40,198 bases of DNA from Candidatus Omnitrophota bacterium (GTDB lineage Bacteria; Omnitrophota; Gorgyraeia; Gygaellales; Profunditerraquicolaceae): NCBI GenBank assembly GCA_028716705.1, contig JAQUPI010000010.1, forward strand, positions 1-40,198, in the 5' to 3' direction. Under the pieces are notes generated by a model. That model saw only the letters and a program-made list of their open reading frames with translations. It did not search any database and was not told the DNA's origin. The position numbers and the translations under genes are program-made. Each line of letters begins with the position of its first letter. The stretch's first letter is position 1. Shown in pieces: positions 19,139 through 28,568 of the stretch.

Positions 19139-20525
19139 CTTTCTGTTCCGCGAAATAAACGACCGCGGATGCGATAAAAATGAAATAAAGCGGCATGATC
19201 ACCGACCTGTGCCTGAATGTCGTGCCGACATTCGCCTCAGCCAGGGAATATAAAGAGGTTACCATGATCAAAAACGCCGCGAGGACCGCTGAATCCTTTT
19301 TTTTAGATTTAAAACTCAGGAAAATTCCGGCAAAGAAGAAAGGGATCAGCGCGTACCAAAGCAGTATCTCTATTCTTGCCATGCTCTGCAAAAGCGATCC
19401 TCCCGACCAGGGAAATGGCGAAAACAAGAAATAAAAAAGCCCTTTGAGCAGCGCTTTCAGCCATGTAAACGGTGTCATATAGCTTGTGAAACTGCCGGTC
19501 CTGTACACGGGTCTGGTATATACAATATCCGGAAAGATCTTATAGACGTTTCCTCCGGTAAGAAAGGTCCCGGAGTTCCTTGAAATAGTCGCGTTTACCA
19601 GATTTACCGTCCTGGCGCGGACAAAACCTCCAAGCGGTACGAATAAATTTGCCAGTAAAAGGAGAATAACGCAGGCGAGGATCAAGCCGCGCATATTCGT
19701 CCTGACCGGCGGATAACGCAAAACCTTTATAAGAAAGATCAAACCGATCCAAAGCAGGCTGAACATCGCGAGCTGAGGCTGGTAAATGATAAAAACCAGG
19801 GCGGCGGCGGAAAACAGGATGAAAAAGCTTAAAGTGAACTTCCTGTAGATAGCTACGCCGGCCAATACCACGGCAAGCATGGAAAGGATGCTCATCGGCT
19901 CTTTGCTGTTGTTGACCGACCATAGGAATATGGATGGCCAGAACATCGTCAACGCGGCGGCGATCCTGGCTGCCGCCGCGCCGCAGCACCTCTGCGCGAT
20001 AAAAAAAATGAAAAAAGCGCTCGCGACTCCTGCCAGGCAATTAAGTATTATCCCCAATAAGGGTATATAGCCGAACAAATAATACAGCATCGCGGACAGA
20101 TACGTCTGTGCGGTAAAAAAATATTTTCCCAGGGCAACCTGGTCATCGCTGGAAAAAATATTCCTTTCGCCCTTCCAGTATTCCGAGAGTATCCAGCCGT
20201 AAGCGGAATAGCCGGCGGCGTCTCCTGAGATTACCGTTTCCCCCGGATTTACATGGACGGAATCCGGCCTAAATAAACCGCTCCCGTAAGAAACAATGAA
20301 GAATATCAAGGCCGCGATTATCCTGATAGACAACCCCGATACAAAGAGGGTAAATAAGAATCTGCGGTCTCCCGGGGCGGAAAGCGAGCGCAGGCAAATA
20401 CCCATCGCCGTGATCACGCATATCAAAAGGAGCAGCCAGGGGAAAAAGAAAATAATCACAACGGAAACGGCGCCTAAAATAACCGCGAAGGCCGTCTTAA
20501 GGACCTTATTGTTTTTTTCCGACAT
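19116..20525 (-). CDS. Polytopic membrane protein, GT-C superfamily (GT39/ArnT-like) glycosyltransferase candidate
   Basis: Multiple predicted TM helices; GDAAGYSAYGWIL in the first large loop; ARIAAALTMFWPSIFLWSVNNSKEPM as in PMT_2-type proteins. Confidence 0.65.
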   Translation of the reverse strand: MSEKNNKVLKTAFAVILGAVSVVIIFFFPWLLLLICVITAMGICLRSLSAPGDRRFLFTLFVSGLSIRIIAALIFFIVSYGSGLFRPDSVHVNPGETVISGDAAGYSAYGWILSEYWKGERNIFSSDDQVALGKYFFTAQTYLSAMLYYLFGYIPLLGIILNCLAGVASAFFIFFIAQRCCGAAAARIAAALTMFWPSIFLWSVNNSKEPMSILSMLAVVLAGVAIYRKFTLSFFILFSAAALVFIIYQPQLAMFSLLWIGLIFLIKVLRYPPVRTNMRGLILACVILLLLANLFVPLGGFVRARTVNLVNATISRNSGTFLTGGNVYKIFPDIVYTRPVYRTGSFTSYMTPFTWLKALLKGLFYFLFSPFPWSGGSLLQSMARIEILLWYALIPFFFAGIFLSFKSKKKDSAVLAAFLIMVTSLYSLAEANVGTTFRHRSVIMPLYFIFIASAVVYFAEQKGDNVPVQ

Positions 20526-21429
20526 AATAAACAGCCGCGCTCATCAGATGAGCGCTTTTTTTCCTGCGCAAAAATAGATCCAGGTATTTCAACCAGAAAA
20601 AGAGCCATCCGGACAGGTAAAACGCGATCCTTTTAAAAAGTTGGCCGTCTGAAAAGCTCATCACAAAAGTAACCATTAACCTGGCCATGGCTGAACCCGG
20701 ACCGGAAGCGACCCCGCTGGATATCTTTTGATAACCTTCCATCTCTGACTCAAGGCCGGAAAGCGTAAAGCGCCTGAAATCACTGGGAGAGCTGTGGTAT
20801 GGCTGGATGAAAGGTATGCTCACATAAACCAGGCCTCCTGGCTTAGTTACGCGGTAAATTTCGCCCAGGACGGCCGAGGCGTCAATTACATGTTCGAGAA
20901 CCGCCTGGCATATCAGGATATCGAAACTTTGGTCTGGAAACGGCAGCTTATGCGCGTCAGCGATCATATCCACTTGCGGCGAATCTTTTATATCAATGAC
21001 GACCCTGTCCGAAAAACCAAAATATTTGAGGTCAGAGCGCCTGATGCCCCCGATAAACAAAGCGAGCGGGGATTTAACCGTCGTATTCCCCAATAACGCT
21101 TTTCGTATTTCGGGAAAACTTGTATTTAATGAGAAGGAGGGCGGCTTCAGCAAGCCTGCCAAGCGCGAAAGAAATGCGCCTTTAACGAACCTGCTTACGC
21201 CAAGGCGGATCTTTTCCTCCTGTATCATCCGCTCTCTGACCCTGGCTGTTTCGGGATCGAGCAGGACCGGCTTTCCTGTTTCGGTCATGGAAAAGAGGTG
21301 GCCGCATTTCGGGCAGCACAACACCTCTTTCTCTTTAAACCGCACCCTGCATTTCGGGCAAACGAGAATACTGTAAAATTTTGTGTAATCGCGTAAATTT
21401 TCTTTCATCTTATCCCCGGCGCTTTTCAT
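20506..21429 (-). CDS. SAM-dependent methyltransferase with N-terminal Trm112-like zinc ribbon
   Basis: LVCPKCR...CCPKCGHLF; DMIADAHKLPFPDQSFDILICQAVLEHV; start may be the internal ATG at 21408. Confidence 0.83.
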   Translation of the reverse strand: MKSAGDKMKENLRDYTKFYSILVCPKCRVRFKEKEVLCCPKCGHLFSMTETGKPVLLDPETARVRERMIQEEKIRLGVSRFVKGAFLSRLAGLLKPPSFSLNTSFPEIRKALLGNTTVKSPLALFIGGIRRSDLKYFGFSDRVVIDIKDSPQVDMIADAHKLPFPDQSFDILICQAVLEHVIDASAVLGEIYRVTKPGGLVYVSIPFIQPYHSSPSDFRRFTLSGLESEMEGYQKISSGVASGPGSAMARLMVTFVMSFSDGQLFKRIAFYLSGWLFFWLKYLDLFLRRKKSAHLMSAAVYYVGKKQ

Positions 21430-22525
21430 AAAGTATCTTAAATTCGTCCCGCATCTTCCCTAAAGAGAATTCTTCCTTTAGCCGGCTCCTTGCCTGCCTG
21501 CCCATGGTTTTTGCCAATTCCGGATCGCGCAGAAGTTTTTCGACCGCCCCGGCCAATGCCGTTTTATTCCTGGCTTCAACGATAAAACCGCTAACACCGT
21601 CCATGACCGCTTCCGCGTTACCCCCGACATCGGTGGCGACAACCGGAAGCCCCGCCGCCATCGCCTCAAGGATGGCGCAAGACATCCCTTCCCTTATTGA
21701 AGAATTAACGAAGACATGGGCGCAGGAAAGTATCTCTATCGCGTCTTTACGTAATCCGGTGAATATAACGTTCCGGGAAACGCCTAATCCCCTGGCGTAT
21801 TCCGCCAGGTGCGGCTTTAGCGGCCCCTCGCCGACGATCAGCAGTTTGATATCCTCGTTTTTATGGTTTTTTAAGATCAATGCCATCGCTTCCAGTAAGT
21901 AATCAAGGCCTTTGGCAGGCTTTAGATTAGCGACGGCTGTCAGGACCTTCGTATTCTCCGTAATCCCGAATTCCTTGCGTATCAAAAGGGTGCCGGCCAA
22001 AGAAAACCTTTTATCGAAGCGCTCAATATCAATGCCGTTATGTATCAATTTTACTTTGAGCGGGCTGGCTTTTTCCCGCTCGACGACAAACTGCATCACT
22101 TTCAGGGAATTGACCGTTATCGCGTCGGTAAAATGGTTGCAAAACCTTTGCAGGGCGAAATGCGGCCAGCGCATCCAATCGTCATAATTCCTTCTTCCTG
22201 AAATTACGAATTTTACCTTACAGAGTTTGGCTATTAACGGCCCCCAAGTGTTCGCGTCGAAAAGGAACGTATGCACTATATCGAAACGCTCCGATACAAG
22301 CAGGCCGCGGAGCCTGAAAGGTATAGAAAGGTCGAAGGGCCCGTTCGCGTTAAGGCAGAAGAAATCGATCCTATCCCCCCTCACCCGGTCAAACATCTCT
22401 CCCGGACGGTAGAGGCAGCAGATCGCGGTTGAATAACCAGCGGCCTTCAGCGCCCGCGCCAGCCCAAGCACCTGGTTTTCCGTCCCTCCGACATCTAAAG
22501 TAGGTAAGATAAAAAGGATTTTCAT
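21410..22525 (-). CDS. Glycosyltransferase family 4
   Basis: LPTLDVGGTENQVLGLARALKAAGY; HNGIDIERF; VNSSIREGMSCAILEAMAAGLPVVATDVGG. Confidence 0.93.
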   Translation of the reverse strand: MKILFILPTLDVGGTENQVLGLARALKAAGYSTAICCLYRPGEMFDRVRGDRIDFFCLNANGPFDLSIPFRLRGLLVSERFDIVHTFLFDANTWGPLIAKLCKVKFVISGRRNYDDWMRWPHFALQRFCNHFTDAITVNSLKVMQFVVEREKASPLKVKLIHNGIDIERFDKRFSLAGTLLIRKEFGITENTKVLTAVANLKPAKGLDYLLEAMALILKNHKNEDIKLLIVGEGPLKPHLAEYARGLGVSRNVIFTGLRKDAIEILSCAHVFVNSSIREGMSCAILEAMAAGLPVVATDVGGNAEAVMDGVSGFIVEARNKTALAGAVEKLLRDPELAKTMGRQARSRLKEEFSLGKMRDEFKILYEKRRG

Positions 22526-23964
22526 TCGTTTCTAATGATGAAAAACGGCGGCCGGAAGACAACGGTCAATTCTTTCAGCAAAACCAGTATTCCCAGGTAA
22601 ACCGAGGCCAAAGCCGCTAACTTTACGGTCAGCAGGATGCCGGAAACCCTGAACAGGCCGGAAAGGAAGAATACGGCAACGCAAGCCAAAAGTATCCTGA
22701 AAAGGCTTAATGCCGGCAAAAAAGCGTTAAAGCGCTTCAAAAGGTACGACCCGGATATCAACAACCCGATGCCCATGGCGATAGTCGTGGCCAGCGCTGC
22801 CCCTGTTATATTGAACCTGGGTACCAAAAGATAATTCAGTACGAAGTCGATAATAAGGATTATCCCGGTTATTTTTATGGAATCGCCGGGCAGTCCTCCT
22901 CCCGAGATTATCGTGGTAGAAACAAGTATCATGGCCAAAAATACCACCCCAAAGATGACGATAGACAGGGCCGCCGCGCCCGGGGCGTAGGCCTGCGAAT
23001 AAAGGAGCGTGATGATGCCTTTGGCGTTCGCGGAGATCAATACCGCCGACAGCGCCAGGAATATTCCGCAATAACGGAAACTCCCTCTGATATATTTTTT
23101 TGTCTTAACATTATCCTTGACATGGGTAAATTCGGAAATAAAGGGGAAAACAACGTAGCTTATCGGCACGATCACCAGATAAGGTATCCTCGCGATAGTC
23201 AGGGCCGCGTTATAAAAACCCGCGTAAACGTTCGCCAGGGACCTGTCCGAAAGCGCCTTAAGAAGGAAAAGGTCGGTATTCAGAAGCAGGTTTATGATCG
23301 CGGTGTAGGCGATTATCCAGATCTCGAATTTGAATATTTTTGATACCGGGAATTTGTCCGCCGCCGGGCCGATGCCAAAGATGAAAATGGCGATCGCCAG
23401 GGCAAGGAATGTCGAGAAAACAAAGCCCCAGACTACGCCCGTCAGGGAAAACCCCATAAAGACAAAAGCGATTATTAAAAGAGCTTTTACCGTGCTGTAC
23501 AGTATTTCCAGTACGCACTGCTTTTTAAACTGCTTCAGGCCGTTGGCGTATCCGACGAATACCCCGTATAAAGAATAAAATAATATCATCGGCGATATGA
23601 TCAGGAAATAGCGCGCCAGGTCCCGGTCATTGAACAGCCTGGAAAACAGCTTGGCGCATGCCAGAAAGGCGAGGAACGCGAGGCCTCCTATAATTAGCTG
23701 CAGCCTGAATGAGGCGTTCTTTATGCCGGAGGCGAGCGAAACCTGCTCGGAGATAAATTTCGAAGTGGTCTGGTTGATCCCCCCTATCAATACCAGGCTG
23801 ACAGTGGACGCGACCCCGATCACGATGCTGTATACGCCGAACAGGCCCGGGCCTAGCGACCGCGTAAGGACAACATAGATGATATAACCGGTAACCATGA
23901 AATAGGCTTTTGAAAAGAGCAGGAATAACGCCCCTTTTGTGATCGTGATCGGTTTCTTTTTCAT
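22522..23964 (-). CDS. Oligosaccharide flippase (Wzx/MATE-like), second copy
   Basis: Polytopic; VLTRSLGPGLFGVYSIVIGVASTVSLVLIGGINQTTSKFISE. Confidence 0.9.
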   Translation of the reverse strand: MKKKPITITKGALFLLFSKAYFMVTGYIIYVVLTRSLGPGLFGVYSIVIGVASTVSLVLIGGINQTTSKFISEQVSLASGIKNASFRLQLIIGGLAFLAFLACAKLFSRLFNDRDLARYFLIISPMILFYSLYGVFVGYANGLKQFKKQCVLEILYSTVKALLIIAFVFMGFSLTGVVWGFVFSTFLALAIAIFIFGIGPAADKFPVSKIFKFEIWIIAYTAIINLLLNTDLFLLKALSDRSLANVYAGFYNAALTIARIPYLVIVPISYVVFPFISEFTHVKDNVKTKKYIRGSFRYCGIFLALSAVLISANAKGIITLLYSQAYAPGAAALSIVIFGVVFLAMILVSTTIISGGGLPGDSIKITGIILIIDFVLNYLLVPRFNITGAALATTIAMGIGLLISGSYLLKRFNAFLPALSLFRILLACVAVFFLSGLFRVSGILLTVKLAALASVYLGILVLLKELTVVFRPPFFIIRNE

Positions 23965-23980
23965 TTCGCTTGCTTCTCTT

Positions 23981-25147
23981 TTATTTTGAGAAAATATGGT
24001 TTATCCTGGATTCTTCCAAAAGGAACCTGGCAACCTCGGGCCTCATCAATATATTCACGGGCATCTTCCCTTCGGAGAGGGATCTCCTTATGCGTGTCCC
24101 GCTAATTTCCTCATGAAAACCGGCCGGATGCGGGCAAGTTTTCTCCGTTACCACATCCTTGCATTTTTTACAATAATACGGACCGCTGAAGCGTAAAATA
24201 TCAATGCCCAGATCTCCTACTTCATCGAAAATATCGTGAGCGGCGTATTTACCGTAAAAACCCCCTACTCCGGCATGGTCTCTTCCTACTATAAAATGCG
24301 AGCACCCGTAATTTTTTCTGATCAAAGCATGGAACACGGCTTCACGCGGCCCGGCAAATTTCATCGCGCAGGTTAGCGCTGACAAAATTACGCGGCGCGC
24401 GGGATAATAACTTTTAATGAACCTCTGGTAACCCTTCATTATCACCTCCGGCAGGAAATCTCCCGGCTTTGTCCTGCCGATCAACGGATGGATGAATAAA
24501 CCGTCGGTTATCTGAAGGGCGGCTTTCTGCAGGAATTCGTGAGCCCGATGCACGACATTGCGCGAATGGAACGCGGCTACGGTATTCCAGCCGTTTTCAA
24601 TAAAAATGCGGCGCGTCTGCCTCGGTTCGAGCGCGAAAGCGGGAATGCCGATCTGCGGCATCCCGATTACTTCGAGTTCTCCTCCTACAAAAACCTCTCC
24701 TTTTGAAATAAAACCTTTCACGCCCGGATGACTTTGATCTGCGGTAGAGAATATCATCCTTGCGTCAGAAAGCTTATCCGGGATAAACTTGTCTTTTACG
24801 CGCAAAATGGCGGCCGGCTTGTCCTTATGTTTTAAAACCAGTGCCTCTCCGGCCCTTACATTTTTTGCGGTCTTTTTAGGAATATCAAAGGTGATCGGGA
24901 CGGTCCAAACCAGTCCGCTCTTTAAACGCTTATTTTTTAAAACGGAGGAGTAATCATGGCGGTCCATAAAGCCGCTCAGGGGGCTGTAGGATCCGTCGGC
25001 GATCCTGGCCACATCCATTGCCATTTCATCGCTGATTTCAACGGCGTAGCGCCTATTCACGGAGCGCAGAACCGATCTTTTCCTGTCTCTGTTGACCCTC
25101 CGGTCAATAAGCACTCCGCCGTGAGGAACGGGTAATTGGCTTATCAT
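23981..25147 (-). CDS. sat: ATP-sulfurylase (sulfate adenylyltransferase) family protein
   Basis: SYSPLSGFM; AFHSRNVVHRAHEFLQKAAL (canonical QTRNPxHRAHE altered); FAGPREAVFHALIRKNYGCSHFIVGRDHAGVG; CKKC...CPHPAGFHEEISGTRIRRSL. Confidence 0.9.
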   Translation of the reverse strand: MISQLPVPHGGVLIDRRVNRDRKRSVLRSVNRRYAVEISDEMAMDVARIADGSYSPLSGFMDRHDYSSVLKNKRLKSGLVWTVPITFDIPKKTAKNVRAGEALVLKHKDKPAAILRVKDKFIPDKLSDARMIFSTADQSHPGVKGFISKGEVFVGGELEVIGMPQIGIPAFALEPRQTRRIFIENGWNTVAAFHSRNVVHRAHEFLQKAALQITDGLFIHPLIGRTKPGDFLPEVIMKGYQRFIKSYYPARRVILSALTCAMKFAGPREAVFHALIRKNYGCSHFIVGRDHAGVGGFYGKYAAHDIFDEVGDLGIDILRFSGPYYCKKCKDVVTEKTCPHPAGFHEEISGTRIRRSLSEGKMPVNILMRPEVARFLLEESRINHIFSK

Positions 25148-26895
25148 AGTTTTCGCTTCTCTTTCCGCAGCTTGGATATGCTGGGGAATACCTCTCTTTG
25201 AGTAAACTTCAGATCAGAAAGGGTATCGTTATCCGACCAGGGCCTCCCCTTTGTCTCCAGATATCCCAGCGCGTACCTTTTATTCGAGAGATTTTCGAAC
25301 GCCTCGGTCAAAAAGCTCATCAGTTTTCCCTCCCTGATGATGGAGTCCATTTCTTCGTGTAAGATTTTGGCTCCCCTGGCGGATACTTTGGCTAACCCGA
25401 TAAATTCCGCGTCACTGAGGTTGTTCTCGATATCTTTGCCGATACGGATGATCCTGTCGGAGCGGATCACCACTTTTTCATCTTCGGCGTCAAAGCGCTT
25501 CTTTCTATCCACAACCAGGCAAAAATCGTCCGGGCGCTTAAGGAGATCGTCCAGTATGTGCCAATCGAAGACGATATCGCCGTATAAAATCAGGAACGCG
25601 CCGTCAGGCTTACCCGACATCCACAGCGACGCCAGCATGTTCGTGGTAAGGTACCAGGGGTTATAGATAAAATTGACTTTATGTCCGCCGCTGCGGAGAT
25701 AGTCTTCAAGCTGCAAAGAATTGTAGCCTGTAACTAAAAAGGTATTTTCCTGCCCTATTTGGCATTTTTTTAAATTTTCCAGCTGGTGTTCAATGATGGT
25801 CTGCCCGCCCACATCCAGCAGGCATTTATGCTTATGGGTAGTAAGCGACCCGAAGCCGGAAGAAAACCCCGCGGCCAGGATCTTAACTTTAATTCTTTTA
25901 TCCATGTATCTATCTACCCCTCTGCGAAGCTGCGATACGGTGTTTATGGCTACCAGCGGATTCTTGCCCAATGCCGTTTCCTCGGAAAGCATGACGTAAT
26001 CCGCCCCGTCAAGAAAAGCATTGCTGATGTCGGATACCTCGGAAAAACTCGGGACGTCGCTGTTCATCAGGGAAGGTATGAATTGCGAGGCAGCGATGAC
26101 CGGTTTATCGAACTTACGGCACCTGGCGATGATCTCTTTTTGCGCCAGAGGCAGCACGCTGCGGCCGATTTCTGTTTCGAGGTCTCCACGGTCTATCATT
26201 ATGTAATCGGCGAACTCAAGGATATCATCGAGCTTTTCGATCGCCTCTCTGGTCTCGACCTTAGCGACTATTTCTATCCGTTTATCGACCAACTGCGATT
26301 TGATCCTCCTGACCTGTTCCGGGTTGCGCACAAAGGATAACCCCAACAGGTCTATTTTTGTCTCAATCGCCACATTTATCAATTCCATATCACGTTCAAA
26401 AATAAAAGGTATCCCGTGATGTATATCCGTCAAGTTCATACCTTTGCCGTTTACAAGCTTTCCCGCCGTCAAAGCCCGCAATTTAATTTCATTGTTCGTG
26501 ACAGCGATTACCTTCATCTTTACTGTCCCGTCGCTGCACGAAAAGATCTCGCCTTTCTTTATTAATCTAAAGAGATTATCGTATGTGAAATTTCCCGGTT
26601 TCAGGATGATTTTCTGGCCATTCCTGAAAATCAGCGGCTTCTTAAGGTTGCTTATCCGTATTTTGTTCCCGGGAAGGTCCAGGAGGATTTTAATACCGCG
26701 CGCCAGATATTTACGCAAAAGCATGATCATCTGGCGTATCTCCTCCTTCGTACCGTAAGAGCCGTTTATCCTGGCTATCGACATCCCGTTTTTCTGGAAT
26801 TCGACGATATTCCGCGGGTCCTTGATGATCTGCGGGCTTATCGTACAAACTACGCATTTGTTCCGGTCATCTGTCATGCGTTTCTCCTTGTTCAT
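25144..26895 (-). CDS. Fusion: pyruvate-kinase A/B-domain-like barrel (aa ~1-334) plus nucleotidyltransferase domain (aa ~335-583)
   Basis: PK-like CTISPQIIKDPRNIVEFQKNGMSIARINGSYG, LLDLPGNKIR, LSFVRNPEQVRRIKS, VAKVETREAIEKLDDILEFADYIMIDRGDLETEIG, IAASQ, DGADYVMLSEETALGKNP. Then NTase-like IKILAAGFSSGFGSLTTHKHKCLLDVGGQTIIEHQL...YNPWYLTTNMLASLW...LYGDIVFD. Confidence 0.9.
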   Translation of the reverse strand: MNKEKRMTDDRNKCVVCTISPQIIKDPRNIVEFQKNGMSIARINGSYGTKEEIRQMIMLLRKYLARGIKILLDLPGNKIRISNLKKPLIFRNGQKIILKPGNFTYDNLFRLIKKGEIFSCSDGTVKMKVIAVTNNEIKLRALTAGKLVNGKGMNLTDIHHGIPFIFERDMELINVAIETKIDLLGLSFVRNPEQVRRIKSQLVDKRIEIVAKVETREAIEKLDDILEFADYIMIDRGDLETEIGRSVLPLAQKEIIARCRKFDKPVIAASQFIPSLMNSDVPSFSEVSDISNAFLDGADYVMLSEETALGKNPLVAINTVSQLRRGVDRYMDKRIKVKILAAGFSSGFGSLTTHKHKCLLDVGGQTIIEHQLENLKKCQIGQENTFLVTGYNSLQLEDYLRSGGHKVNFIYNPWYLTTNMLASLWMSGKPDGAFLILYGDIVFDWHILDDLLKRPDDFCLVVDRKKRFDAEDEKVVIRSDRIIRIGKDIENNLSDAEFIGLAKVSARGAKILHEEMDSIIREGKLMSFLTEAFENLSNKRYALGYLETKGRPWSDNDTLSDLKFTQREVFPSISKLRKEKRKL

Positions 26896-28568
26896 TCTTT
26901 AACATATCCGAGCTTTTTCAGCATTTCGCGTGTCGCGGCTATTTCATCCTCGGTCAAGCCCGAGGATGACGCGCCGGAGGCCTCCGATTTCTGTCCTGAG
27001 CATGCCTCGCTGTACTGAGGCTTATTCCTGCTTAAATGATCCCGGCCGTAGATATCATCGATTATTTTGCCGTCGAAATCCGTAGGAACGGGCAGTCCCA
27101 TCATGTAAAGAATATTGGCAGCGATATCCAGGATCCTGATCTTGCCGGGAAATGGATCACGCCTGGATATTGCCGGCCCGCTGGCAATGAAGATCCCGTC
27201 TATCCGGTGCGTGGCGCTATTGCCATAGGAGCGCTCTATGATCCTGTTCGAGATGAACGCCGCGCCGCCAAGGACATGGCAGTACTCATGGGCGGCTTTA
27301 AGGTAAAGATCAGCCGCGCCTTCGACGCATGGGCCGGAAAAAAGCTCATTTTTTGTCAGGATTTGCGCTATGAACTTTGTCTTCCTCAGCTCATCCTTAA
27401 GCCGGCTTATTGTTTCATCGTAATCCTTTGGCAAGACCGTGCCCTGCGGTTCCCGGCCTTTAAGGTTGATATTCACCTGCCCCATATGAGAAAGGCTGTA
27501 CGCTTTCGTCTTTGCCCAATTTATGTCATTCTCATTTAAGAAAAAACGGCCAAAGACCCGTTTACCGCCTGCGATATCCCCCGTCTTCGCCCGCCTGTTC
27601 TTCTTCAAGCGCAGCAGCAGCCGGTAGACGTTCGCGGGCGTGAATCCCATCGAAAATAAAAGGTATTTTAACCGTGAGAGCGGCGTTTTGCGGATAGAGA
27701 TGTATCCCTCCCTTAAAAGCCAGGTATTCAGATTTATCCATTTATAGACCGGACCGAGCCCGTGGTCGGACATGATAATGATATTAGTATTCTCTGCGTC
27801 TACAAGCTTGAGCATCCGGGCTATGCCGTCGTCAACTTTTCTGTAGACCTTGAGAAAGACATCCCGGTATTTTTCCGATTCCTTTTCATCAAAATCGGGG
27901 TGTTCAGGGTCTAAGAGGTGCCAGAGTTGATGCTGTATATGATCGGTCTCATTGATCACGGTCATCAGGAAATCCCACGGTCTTGTCCGCAAAAAATACA
28001 AAGTCGTCTCCACCCGCTGCTCGATAAGGGCGCAATAATCGTTTATCAGCTCTTCGATATTCCCTTTAGTATAGAAATGAGCGGGATAGATCCTGTACTT
28101 TCCGATATGCGCGCGGATCTCCTCCTTGAGGCTTGCGGGATAGACAAAATCCGTCTTATCCAGGTCGCTAAAATTGGGGGTAAATAAACCGGTGATCATG
28201 AACCCATTCACCTTTTCCGCGGGATAAGTCATCGGCACGTTAATAACCCCCACGTTCTTACCGTGACCGCTTAAGATCTTCCATAAAGAATCGCTTTGTA
28301 TCCTGCGGGAATTCGAAGGAAGCATGGCATAACTTCCCTCCTGACGGTACTGATAATCAAAAAGACCGTGCTTGCCGGGATTTTTTCCGGTATAAAAGGA
28401 AGTCCACGCGGCGGGGGTAAGCGGAGGATAAACGCTTTCCAGCTCCGAGTAACACCCATTTTCCATCAGCGACCTTAAAGCCGGAAGCTGGCCATCGGAT
28501 ATCCAGCGCTTGATCAACCGGAAACTTACTCCGTCAAGGCCGATTACGAATACTTTATTTTTATCCAT
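26892..28568 (-). CDS. Type I phosphodiesterase/nucleotide-pyrophosphatase-like (alkaline phosphatase superfamily)
   Basis: VFVIGLDGVSFRLIKRW; PPLTPAAWTSFYTGKNPGKHGLFDY with Thr nucleophile; IIMSDHGLGP. ORF opens at 28616, but ATG at 28568 (MDKNKVFVIGLDG) is the more likely start. Confidence 0.88.
   Translation of the reverse strand: MDKNKVFVIGLDGVSFRLIKRWISDGQLPALRSLMENGCYSELESVYPPLTPAAWTSFYTGKNPGKHGLFDYQYRQEGSYAMLPSNSRRIQSDSLWKILSGHGKNVGVINVPMTYPAEKVNGFMITGLFTPNFSDLDKTDFVYPASLKEEIRAHIGKYRIYPAHFYTKGNIEELINDYCALIEQRVETTLYFLRTRPWDFLMTVINETDHIQHQLWHLLDPEHPDFDEKESEKYRDVFLKVYRKVDDGIARMLKLVDAENTNIIIMSDHGLGPVYKWINLNTWLLREGYISIRKTPLSRLKYLLFSMGFTPANVYRLLLRLKKNRRAKTGDIAGGKRVFGRFFLNENDINWAKTKAYSLSHMGQVNINLKGREPQGTVLPKDYDETISRLKDELRKTKFIAQILTKNELFSGPCVEGAADLYLKAAHEYCHVLGGAAFISNRIIERSYGNSATHRIDGIFIASGPAISRRDPFPGKIRILDIAANILYMMGLPVPTDFDGKIIDDIYGRDHLSRNKPQYSEACSGQKSEASGASSSGLTEDEIAATREMLKKLGYVKE

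Noticed and set aside
19540-20040. Minus-strand 166-aa alternative-frame ORF
   Set aside because: Overlaps the GT-C-like membrane protein in another frame; Arg/Gln-rich low-plausibility composition typical of GC-rich out-of-frame ORFs.
22727-23071. Minus-strand 114-aa ORF (and the similar one at 23258-23518)
   Set aside because: Out-of-frame within the second flippase; no independent support.
23981-25147. Simple reading as sulfate assimilation or dissimilatory sulfate metabolism
   Set aside because: No CysN/D/C/H, AprAB, DsrAB or transporters are visible; context is wholly glycan biosynthesis.
25786-26340. Plus-strand 184-aa ORF opposite the PK-NTase fusion
   Set aside because: Lies entirely within the well-supported fusion gene; sequence looks non-protein-like.
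27036-27539. Plus-strand 167-aa ORF
   Set aside because: Antisense to the type I phosphodiesterase gene.
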